Origin: Hyperoplus lanceolatus
Taxonomy: Eukaryota > Chordata > Actinopteri > Uranoscopiformes > Ammodytidae
DNA: 64,000 bases
Direction: 5' to 3'
NCBI GenBank assembly: GCA_026929865.2
Contig: CM049410.1
Location: 20,237,501 to 20,301,500, forward strand
Shown one piece after another: positions 37,664-47,362 of this stretch. Both the position numbers and the translations under genes were made by a program. The notes under the pieces were generated by a model. It had not been told where the DNA came from. It made no database searches and was given only the letters and a program-made list of their open reading frames with translations. Numbering within the stretch: the first letter of the stretch is position 1; each line of letters starts with the position of its first letter.

Positions 37664-38158
37664 TCACTCCTCGGCTCCATGGGGCTTCATAGCGAGTTTC
37701 AGTTCATTATTTGATTGTGTGGCTGCAACCCTTTCGTTTCTTCACTTTAAACTACATGCTCAGCAACATACAACACCACTTAGCGACTATCAGGAGATAC
37801 TAGTGGAGCATTTACCAGCTAACAAGCCTGACACATCACTCAGGAGTTGGTTTGACAACCATGTCACCATAACAAAAAAAAGTGAATATATGTCAATGTT
37901 TTGTTCACAACTTGTTCCTTCTACTCCCAATACAAGTAGCCAAAACAAGTCAGTTCTTACAGGTTTGATGGTCTGTGTGAAAAGATAAAGGGGCAAACAC
38001 CAGTCTCAGGCATTTGACAGATCCCCTACATATCAGGGAATAGCATCATCTGAAACAATTCATATTTTCATTAATAATAATTACAAAAATAACACATATA
38101 CTTTTCATTCAGTCCCTTATGCAAAGTGAAATTACTAGCGTGATCATTGTGTCAATGT

Positions 38159-38189
<31 letters not shown>

Positions 38190-38204
38190 GTGGGGGGGGG
38201 GGGG
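38159..38204. repeat. CA repeat followed by a 13-base G run
   Basis: (CA)n at 38159-38187, then GGGT and an uninterrupted run of 13 G at 38192-38204. It is simple sequence with potential for Z-DNA or G-rich structures. Confidence 0.97.
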
Positions 38205-38716
38205 CAATTACAGGTGCACTGGTTTAGAGGAAGGCGTCACGCATGATGTCCAGAGGCCGATGTAACAGCCACCCACTTGAAACTAATGGGGAAAAAAGGT
38301 TTATGCTAATATTAATGTTGTAGAAGAATTGGTGGCACATACCAGACGTTTTATTATGTTATATAATTATAAGATATGGTTACATTTGATCAACAACAAC
38401 ATCTTGTCATGGTGAGAGAAATGGTGTTCTTGTGATCAAAAGGAAACAGCACTTACTAAGAGACAGAAATGGAGCTGTGTCCAGTGTCAAAGCCACAGTT
38501 TGGATCAATCTTTCGCCCCTGTCAGGTTTTGCTGTGGGGTATCAACATCATGCCTTTGCTTCCATCTTTGACCCCAAACCTAAACCTATGGGGTTTTAGG
38601 AAATCTATACTGTTGTTTCTCTGGAGAGGGCAGCTATTCACTCTAACGGAGGTCATATTACAGGACATCTTGTCCTTAGGTTAGACAAGCCGTGCTTTAT
38701 GAGGGCAAGCTTTGAA

Positions 38717-39582
38717 CACTCAACAAAAATATAAACGCAACACTTTTGTTTTTGCTCCCATTATTCATGAGATGGACTTAAAGATCTAAAATTCATTCCA
38801 GATACACAATTGTACCATTTCTCTCAAACATTGTTCACAAATCTGTCTAAATGTGTGATAGTGAGCACTTCTGCTTTGCTGAGATAATCCATCCCACCTC
38901 ACAGGTGTGCCACATCAAGATGCTGATTTGACATCATGATTAGTGCACAGGTGTGCCTTAGACTGTCCACAATAAAAGGCCACCCTGAAATGTGCAGTTT
39001 TGTCTCACAGCAAAATGCCACTGATGCCACAAGCATTGAGGGAGCGTGCAATTGGCATGCTGACAGCAGGAATGCCAACCAGATCTGTTGCTCGTGCATT
39101 GAATGTTCATTTCTCCACCATAAGCTGTCTCCAGCAACTTCGCACAGCCATTGAAGAGGAGTGGACCAACATTCCACAGGCCACAATTGACAATCTGATA
39201 AACTCTATGCGAAGAAGATGTGTTGCACTGCATGAGGCAAATGGTGGTCACACCAAATACTGACTGGTTCTGAGTCACCAGACCCCCAATAAAGCAAACA
39301 AATGCACATTTCAGAGTGGCCTTTTATTGTGGACAGTCTAAGGCACACCTGTGCACTAATCATGATGTCAGATCAGCATCTTGATGTGGCACACCTGTGA
39401 GGTGGGATGGATTATCTCAGCAAAGCAGAAGTGCTCACTATCACACATTTAGACAGATTTGTGAACAATGTTTGAGAGAAATGGTACAATTGTGTATCTG
39501 GAATGAATTTTAGATCTTTAAGTCCATCTCATGAAAAATGGGAGCAAAAACAAAAGTGTTGCGTTTATATTTTTGTTGAGTG
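38717..39582 (+). mobile_element. Tc1-like internally deleted transposon, copy B
   Basis: An 866-bp copy of the same derivative as copy A, in the opposite orientation. Inverted arms of 280 bp lie at 38717-38996 and 39303-39582. The right flank is TA (39583-39584); the left flank reads AA (38715-38716), so one base of the target duplication has probably mutated. The tip is CACTCAACAAAAATATAAAC. The core encodes the same N+C fused transposase fragment on the plus strand, followed by AATAAA at 39290-39295. Confidence 0.93.
39015..39263 (+). pseudogene. Tc1-type transposase remnant, N-terminus fused to C-terminus (copy B)
   Basis: An 82-residue frame from the ATG of MPLMPQALRER. It has the same fusion point as copies A and C (STIS-x-LQ followed by QLRTAIEEEW) and ends ANGGHTKY. 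It differs from copy C by four bases, and all four change the residue: S to P in the helix-turn-helix region, R to C before the junction, F to S near RRRC, and R to K at the end. No catalytic domain is present. Confidence 0.85.
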
Positions 39583-39584
39583 TA

Positions 39585-42500
39585 TATACAGTATATCAAT
39601 AAAATGCACAGTGTGGATCAAAAAAATTACAAGATATTTGTTTAACTTGCTGCTATGTCAAATTACTCTATAGTTCAGTGAGTCTGTGGCTTTTATGTTT
39701 TTTGGGTCTTGCCTCTCTGAAGTAGTGACCCGAGGTTGTGAGCTCGAAAAGTAACCACCTTGTCATTTTGTCTCTGGAGTCAGTTTTTATCGCTTAAACT
39801 CAAGCTGGAGAGCCAGGCACCACAACACTAAGGTTTGAACTGATTTGGTGAAAGTCATCAGTTTACTACATGCGCTTTAGCGGTTTATTGTGCAGAGGGA
39901 AACATATATACTCCCTTATACCTTATCCAAAATCTGCTGGGGTATTTGTATCAAAGCAAGTACTGTTCACATTGTAGCCACCACTGCTACATCCACAAAT
40001 TCAATATCACAGCCTTTTATCATGGTGGGTGTTAGATTATGGCCACAACGGAGACTAGGGGAGTGACCACAAAGTAAATGTGAGGAACAAATCAGAGTCT
40101 GAAAAAAACAAACAGAAAAACAAACAAGCCAGAACTTTCTGTCAGACGGCTGTGAATCTTTCATAATTTTATACGGAGAGAAAAAAATATGGTTCCTCTG
40201 CCTTGAACAATCTGTTCAATACAATCAAAGGCTATCCAACATGCTGACAGCTACAGTGTAATCAATAAAAAAATACATGAAAACAACATTTTCACAAGTA
40301 TGCTTTGGAGAGAGAGTGGGCAACCATGCTGACTGTATTGAAAAAACATCCTTTAATGTTTCTAATGGCCTTTCATTATAAAGCCATATGTAGCTTACTT
40401 TGACCGTGTTAGGCATCATGCTGTGTGAGAGCACGCGGCACATGAACCCCCTGTGGTTCTCAGCCAAGGGAAGCGATGCATTTTCATTTAATCGCATTCC
40501 CATTCTAACAGTAGAATGACCGGGATATTTATTGGAATCCACTCTTTGATCACTAAGCCCTCCGTAAGAAATCTGTCAGCTGTTCAACTTCTTAGAATAA
40601 AAGCAATAATAAATAATTTCTATTCTAAAGCTGATCTCAGTACATTCAAGTACTATAATGGCAGATTAATGTAGTACTTAATGATTGTAGGTCTTCTCAA
40701 TGTTTCAGTTTGGTAATATGCGTTTCATTGTGTAGTTTATTCATCACATTTCTTTATTTGCATTTTAATACAGATTATGATTGCATACATCTCTAATGTG
40801 TGCCATCTTTCCTTAAGTTCTCGTGTCATTCAAGAACTAGATCAAATATATATATATTTTTGCAGTTAAGTCAGAAAATGCAAAGATTATAGTTTGTTGA
40901 AGGAAATTTTAATAAAACAGCTGAAACAATATTGGGGGCATTTGTATCCAGGTATTCATTCTGCATGAGCAAAATATTTAAAGAAAAAAAGAAAATAAGG
41001 CGAAAGGGTGCCAGGGCTCCACCATGGCTGTAAGTGTAAACCATACATGACAAAACTATTGTGATGATCCCGCTATGGATTCAGCTCTGACACTCTGTTT
41101 GTGCATGCCCACCAGGGCTTGAAATTAGCCCCTGCCCACCCTCCGAATATGGTTAAAAATTAATCGCAGCGGGTAGTGTCATCAGGTTACCAGCCAACTT
41201 GGCAGCTGTTGAATATATTGCTGACACTCCAGCGCACACACAGAGAGACGGAAAACAAAGCGCGCTATGCACTAAAGAAGTGAACTCAATATATATTACA
41301 GACTGTGGTGATGAACCCTTTTCTGCTCAATCACGTTTGTCTTCTTAAAATGAGATGTGATGTGAGTGGGTTGGTGTTACCAATAATCTCATTCACACCT
41401 GCATATAGAAAGAACATGAAACACAGTGTGAACTTTCTAAAAATCAATTTTCAGGGTAATTTCAGATTTTTCTTTTGATCAATTTTTCATTAAATTCCGA
41501 GTAGCCTACACAGCATTAAATGTTTTTTGTTGCACTTCGGATGTGCAAGTTGTCACACATCATTTTATGCATCACTGGGAAGCATATAGGATTTGTCCTA
41601 AGCCTTGAGACCTTGAGAGTTTCATAAACCAAAACAATTAATATAATTTTCCCTTGATATGTTAAAAAAATGCTGTTGTCTAATCAGGACTATTAAGGGG
41701 GCCTGCAGGTTTATGTAATGATATAAATTACTTCAAAAGTGTAATTTGCATTATTACTGTGAGTGGGTAAATTCACTGAAAGTTGCTACAATAGACCTAA
41801 TAGCAGAAGGCAGCAGTTATATTGCATATATTGTTACCAAAGATACTGCATCCTGAGCAGATTTAGCCATTCTGTCTTACTGTAAGACACATCATTTTTA
41901 CTTACAGTACATATTTTATACTCTGAATTCCCACAGTACATGTTGGCCTAAAGTACTGTGCATCCCTTTCTCAGCATGCGTACATCATTGTGGTGTGCCT
42001 ATATGAAAAAGATATAAGACCTCTCCATCAAAGCTACATGGCGTTATCTAAAATTAATCAACATCCCCCCCAGACATTCAGAATTGAATATTAGTGGCGG
42101 CCATGGTATCAAAGCATAATGGAATTTATTAGATCTGAAATGCGTGTGGACCTATACGAATAATTGCTGCGTTATTGAGGGTTTTTTTTGCAAACCTCAG
42201 AGGATTTCTATTTATTTTCTTCCACTGCAGACAGCTTTAGGTCTAAAAGGTTCTGATCTGAAAAGTATTTACCTCATATATTTCCACTGCCTACATGTGA
42301 AACATTTAGGGAAATTAAGGTTTCACAGTACATGGCCTACAAATATGAACATTAATTCAGTTTTACTTTTTCAGTGTCTTTTTGTGTACTGTGCTAATGT
42401 TGAGAAAAAATAAAATGTAATAGCTGCATTTCACCTGAAGAAATACCAGGTGAATTAGACTGAGCACTAGTGTATTTCCTGCAGTTACATTTCAAAAGAC

Positions 42501-43871
42501 ACAGCAGCTGGAAACATTGCAAGAGCATCCACATCGACACCACATATGGGAACCTCAGTCCACCAACACATTTCAACAGAAAAGACTGTTGCCGGGAGCC
42601 ATAATATAAAACTCTTATATTCAGGGCGCTGACCGAGGCAACAAAGCTGTCAGAGGCAAAGCTCCTTAGTGACTGGCATGCTGACCTGAACAATGAGTTA
42701 AAGGCAAATTAGTTTTCCATGTTTCTGTTTTGGAGCCAGTTGACAGTAATAAGGAGGATTCAGTCGATAACCGCACACCATATTGGCAGAGGATCAAACT
42801 CTCAATGTCCTTGTTGTTAATTAGTGGCAGCACCAGTGTATTTGGCCAGGACTATAGGCTTGCGGGTATTTCTGTTGTTTTTTGATGTGTTGTGTGTTTT
42901 TTCAGCACAGTGTTTGATCTGTAACTTCGCTTGATGGTTTTTATACATTAGATATTATTGCACACACGTATAATTCCCAACGCTAGTTAACTCTCACTAA
43001 TTACTGCAAACAGTTTGGGATTGAAACTGTGATATATGCAATTTTTTTAATGATGTCGAAACATAAGTCTGTCCAAGAAAGTTCCAGTGTGAAGTTTGCA
43101 GGTATTGTTCATGTTTGTGTTGGGTTTCTTTTCAACACACACAGTAGACCTGCAAGACAGAGTTACAGACTCTAATCCATCTCCCTGCTCACAGCTGTGA
43201 AGTATTTGTCTTTGTTAGCTCTGTGTTTTGACAGACTGGCAATGTGAGAAGAGTGTTTCAATCCTTTTGTCCACTTCTTCAGGCTGATTGAAGTGTATAA
43301 TGGTACAGACAGATGGGTAATATTATGTGAATATAGCAAATTATTCCTTTGCTTTTTGAAAAAAAACAACAACTGATCTGTAGCTTTAGACTTGATTTTG
43401 AGGACACATACTGTATGAACATGTTTATTACTTTTAGGGCAAGAGGCACACCCTTTCTCAGCGCTGTATCACTGTTATCTAAAGGAACCTAACTAAATAC
43501 CATACACTGTATTCTTTGTCCTTATTCTACCCTCTGTATGACATGCTGTTGCTTGAATACTTTATTGAAAATATGTGCATGAAGTAGTCTATTAAGCATT
43601 GCACAGACTGCCAAACCTAGTCAGTAAGTATCACTTCTGTTTGATTTGGGTTGTACAAGCGGTGGAACGAGCATCTCTCAGGATCTTACATCGTTTAGAA
43701 GGTATTCTCTGGGGTGAACAGAGTGGCTTTTTGACGCTAATCATTCCTGACAGTTTATCCGCTGCTCTTCATTTGCTTTACTAATAAGCATGTGTCAGCT
43801 GTTTGCAAGTATCATATTGGGGGTGAGGGGGTAATCCTAGTAAGAGCAAAGATCATTTGTACATTTGTTAA
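39585..43871. other. Intergenic, no gene recognised
   Basis: AT-rich unique DNA. A stretch at 41104-41160 (GGGCTTGAAATTAGCCCCTG) may be one end of an old hAT copy, but no partner end was found. Nothing coding. Confidence 0.5.
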
Positions 43872-43875
43872 TTAA

Positions 43876-44759
43876 AGCAGCTCCGAGTTACATTTATATA
43901 TCTTTTAAACAGCCTCATGTTTCCTCTGATAATCATAAATTACCTTTTAACAGCAAACGAGACCATCAGTGCAAAGAAAGACGTTTTTATATAGTTTTTA
44001 TTTCTACGTTTGGTCTGGTCGCACACCCAGTCCGATTTTTGGTTCGCATATCCGTATTGGTCGCAGATATCAGTGTGGCGCAACAACGCGATTTGAGAAG
44101 CCTATCCCTCCAGGTGAGGGAAGGGGAGCGGGAGCTTTGTTTGAGACAGTTATTTGACGTCATAATGACTGATAACGGGGCTGAACCATCAGGGAAAAAA
44201 AAGAAAAGCTAAAAGGGAGAGTGGTAGACGAGCGGGAGGGCGTTGCCAAGCAACGTATACACAATTTCACGGGAGCGAACTGCAGTGTTTACTCCTAAAT
44301 GAATGAGCGGTAGCCTACTAAAACAAAGTTTACTTTGCTTCACCATCATCAGATGAGTCAACCATTATTCATCTGAAATAGTCATTATTTACAACATAAA
44401 CACATTACCTCATCATGATCCATACTAACTGCCGTCTCTCGTTCATTCGCTTTCTGTGAGGACACAGAGTCTTTCAGCTCCGTGAGAGTACTTCGGTGAC
44501 ACTGCATCAACTCATTGCAATCAGGTGTGTGTTACTGGCATTAGTTGATGCTGTGTCACTAACCACTCTCACGGAGCCGAAAAGAGTCCGGTGCCCTCAC
44601 ACTTTCAACACACGAACATGCACTATATTGCTTCCTGATTATTTTAATCTTGCACGCCCGGCACAAGCTAGAAAACAGCTTCAAGACAGCTGGCGTCGTA
44701 AAAATACTACCGCTTTTGTCCAAAGGGGCCGCCAAGGCACCAAGTTACTCGTAGTGGCT
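43876..44759 (+). mobile_element. TTAA-flanked DNA transposon (family T1), copy 2
   Basis: An 884-bp element between TTAA at 43872-43875 and 44760-44763, collinear with 22754-23688 over its whole length with small indels (one of ~20 bp near 44045). Ends are AGCAGCTCCGAGTTA and, inverted, AGCCACTACGAGTAA. A long imperfect hairpin occupies about 44445-44610: GCTCCGTGAGAGT pairs with ACTCTCACGGAGC, and GACACTGCATCAACT with AGTTGATGCTGTGTC. The frame containing SLQVREGERE and MTDNGAEPS is open here too. Confidence 0.88.
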
Positions 44760-44763
44760 TTAA

Positions 44764-46162
44764 CATGATTTGTTCAAAAACACAATCAATTATACATTAA
44801 TTATTCGGTCTTGTGCTGTTTCTTGATCCGTTTGCTCCGATTTTGATACAATGATTGAGCCATTCAAGAAATGCTGGGAAAATGTTGACATGTTATATAA
44901 CATGATGGATTGCAATAGTCAAGGCAACATTTGAGATTTTTAATGAATATATGAAAAACAAAGGGATCATTTTCCCTGGAGGTGAAGCAAACCTGCTGAA
45001 GGTCAGATAATAGCCTTTGACTGTGAAAATGAACATGTGTGGGGGGTTAGAGTGCAACTAATCAATGTAAAAAAGATTGGGAACTAGTACTTAGCCTGAG
45101 GTATGGTTTGATTGCACAAGAATACAGTGATGGATTAATATTTGTACAACATTAAACGTCTGACTGACTCACAGACTTGGCTGCACAAGAGAGATTAACC
45201 ACTCGCGAAAAAAATTTCATGGGCTCTTTTAAAAGCAGTCTACTAAAAGAAAAAAACTTTAAGAAGGAATCTCGAGTTTTAAAATATACACAGACCACAA
45301 GTGTACAATTTGAGTTCAGTGATTGGAGCAGTGATTTAGGTGCTCATTCCTCACCCTTTGTGAATGACACTGTCACAACAGGTGTTTTTATTGCGCTCTG
45401 TCTGTCCCTGCCTCCAGCCACTTCACTCTCTCCGAGGCCCAGTCATTCTGGGGGAACAATCTTTCCTTCCAGTATTTTGACATCTTGCTCGTCTTGCTTC
45501 TCTGGATTTCCTCCTTGTTTGGACTGCCTTCTTGTGCCAGACTGCGAGCCTAATAATGTGGACACTGATTTAGTTAATTCCCTTTTCTTCGACCTGTTCC
45601 GCCTCAGTGTCTGCAATCCCATTACCTTGTACACACATGCTTAACATCCTCTTTGTCTTAAGAAAGGTACAATCAGGGAATTTCAGAGACTTGCTTTATT
45701 GATTGTTTGTTTCTGTAAAATTATTATACTCTTAGCTACTGTATTAATGCTGGGGATAGGACAACTGTAACAGGGTTTATACAAAATCGACGATCACCAA
45801 ATGTACAGTGGTCCAATCTTGAAAAAAATAAAAAAAATAAAAAAATCTGAGGTACGACCAATTGCCCCTTCAGGCAGCAATGCTAACCCCTATTAACAGG
45901 TTCATCCTTTGTTAGAATGATTGCACGGCAGCAACTAGCAATCATTCTCCTCATTGGTTAGATTCATCAGGTAATCAAAAATGTCATGAAAAAAATACTC
46001 ACATATAGCCAGTTTGTTTGAAAAACAATACAAAACAATGAACACCATTATTAATCTGAATGAACAAACAACAGTTGGATTGATATTCTCTTGAGTGCAC
46101 AATAAAATACATTTATGAAAATGAAAACAGTTTGACGTATCATCAAAACAGCCAACTGTACG
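44764..46162. other. Intergenic, no gene recognised
   Basis: The 155-codon plus-strand frame at 45177-45644 has no ATG context, domain or homologue that I recognise. An A-rich run lies at 45820-45847. Confidence 0.5.
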
Positions 46163-46164
46163 TA

Positions 46165-47109
46165 GGGGAGAACGGGGTAACATGTCACACGGGTTGGTTG
46201 TCACAATCGTTATATCTCGGAACCAGAAGGTGCTGTCTGTGAAATGTTGGTATGTAAATATCCAGAATTGGGATCAGAGGTCACCCACATAGTCTTCCTT
46301 GGAGTTAGACTGCTGAATTTGAGGTGAGAGGACTGTTTGTGTTTTTCATGTCAAATTGAAAATATTTAGCTCCTCAGTATTTTTCTTCTAGGCTTTTAAA
46401 CAATGGGTTTATAACAAAACACTTACTACCCATAAAACGTGTGAAGAGTAAATTATAGTTTAGATTGTGGTTAGCAAGCTAATTAGTTGTCAGATGGTTG
46501 TTGGCCTTGATTCTAGCAAGAAATTCAAGTTGGGGTTGGTTGTCACATTTATTCGGGGGTTGGTTGTCACATGTTATCCAAAGGCTGCAGCCAGAAAAGG
46601 AACCCAATAACGAAATAAATTGTCAAGCTGTATCCTCACTGACACCCCAGAGAAGGAGAGAATAGAGCAGGAAAAGGCAGCTAGCATGCAAATGAAAAAA
46701 GGGCAACAAAATCGAAACAACCCAGTGCATCCCGAACTAGACCAGCTGCCAAGGCTACAGTAAGTTATGTAGGCCTATTTGTCAACTTGACAATGCAATT
46801 CAACTTTCAAATTTATTTCTGCTTTCTTGCCTTCTTTTTAAGGTTATTCCCATTAAGATAACATTGTGACAAACAACCCCATAGCGTGTGACAACCGACC
46901 CTTTGATGGGGTTGGTTGTCACAATGTGTAAGGGTGTCTTTGATGATTAATTTCTTTTTTATTACAAAAAGATAGAAAAAGTGAGGGGTACACATTTCAA
47001 GCCAACACCTTAAGCTTCAATTTAATTTAGGAATGACTATTGAAAGATGCTTAGGTGATGAGCAATTCTCACTGGAGTAAAAAGTGTGCCTACTTACCCC
47101 GTTCTCCCC
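46165..47109 (+). mobile_element. pogo-like (Tc1/mariner superfamily) TA-flanked element, copy 1
   Basis: A 945-bp element between TA at 46163-46164 and 47110-47111, with 16-bp perfect inverted ends GGGGAGAACGGGGTAA. A transposase-like exon remnant lies at 46578-46759. The interior repeats GGTTGGTTGTCACA at about 46193, 46537, 46560 and 46910, and has a 19-bp near-perfect hairpin (46862-46880 with 46908-46926). The pogo assignment rests on the TA site and on that exon's resemblance to pogo/Tigger transposase tails. Confidence 0.75.
46578..46759 (+). pseudogene. pogo/Tigger-like transposase exon remnant
   Basis: Frame PKAAARKGTQ, then a TAA at 46608-46610, then RNKLSSCILTDTPEKERIEQ and a Lys-rich tail. 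The -ILTDTPEK-IE- motif after a basic Pro/Lys stretch is typical of the region behind the DDE domain in pogo-like transposases (family knowledge, from memory). A perfect 5' splice site GTAAGT begins at 46760, so this looks like a coding exon of the parent. The stop codon shows decay, and no DDE region is present. Confidence 0.6.
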
Positions 47110-47132
47110 TACTGTGTGTGCGTTGAAAAAAA

Positions 47133-47362
47133 AGTGTTAATACACAGCCTAGGCTCTGTAAACGGGCAAGTTGCTAGCAATGGTGGTCTCCCTTTGTGAA
47201 CACACCCTTTGTTTACAGGCCAGTTTACAAAGCCTAGGTTATGTATTAACGCTTATTTTCTTCTTGGCGCACAGGATGCTGATAGTGAGGAGATATTCTC
47301 AGATTTTGATAAAAAGTGATTTTGACAACAAGCGTTCTCCAGAATCACTGAATCTGCCCATG
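47133..47362. mobile_element. Hairpin MITE (copy 2), just right of the pogo-like element
   Basis: The right part (47281-47358) matches the reverse of the 33-kb MITE: AGGAGATATT, GATTTTGACAACAAGCG and TCTCCAGAATCACTGA. The left part has 28-nt arms (47136-47163 and 47223-47250, 25 of 28 paired) around a short loop. It lies only ~25 bp from the pogo-like terminus. Confidence 0.55.

Larger units (their letters stand above)
36351..38716. other. Flanks of the Harbinger-like element, no gene recognised
   Basis: Outside the element (36706-37663) and the CA/G run (38159-38204), only AT-rich unique DNA is seen. The frame 37554-37988 straddles the element border and is not a gene. Confidence 0.5.

Noticed and set aside
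37554..37988. 144-codon plus-strand open frame
   Set aside because: It crosses the right end of the Harbinger-like element and its target duplication, so it cannot be an ancestral gene.
41104..41160. Possible old hAT end (GGGCTTGAAATTAGCCCC)
   Set aside because: No opposite end, no duplication and no second copy in the window.
45177..45644. 155-codon plus-strand open frame
   Set aside because: No ATG start in frame at its left edge, no recognisable domain, no splice context. Taken as chance.
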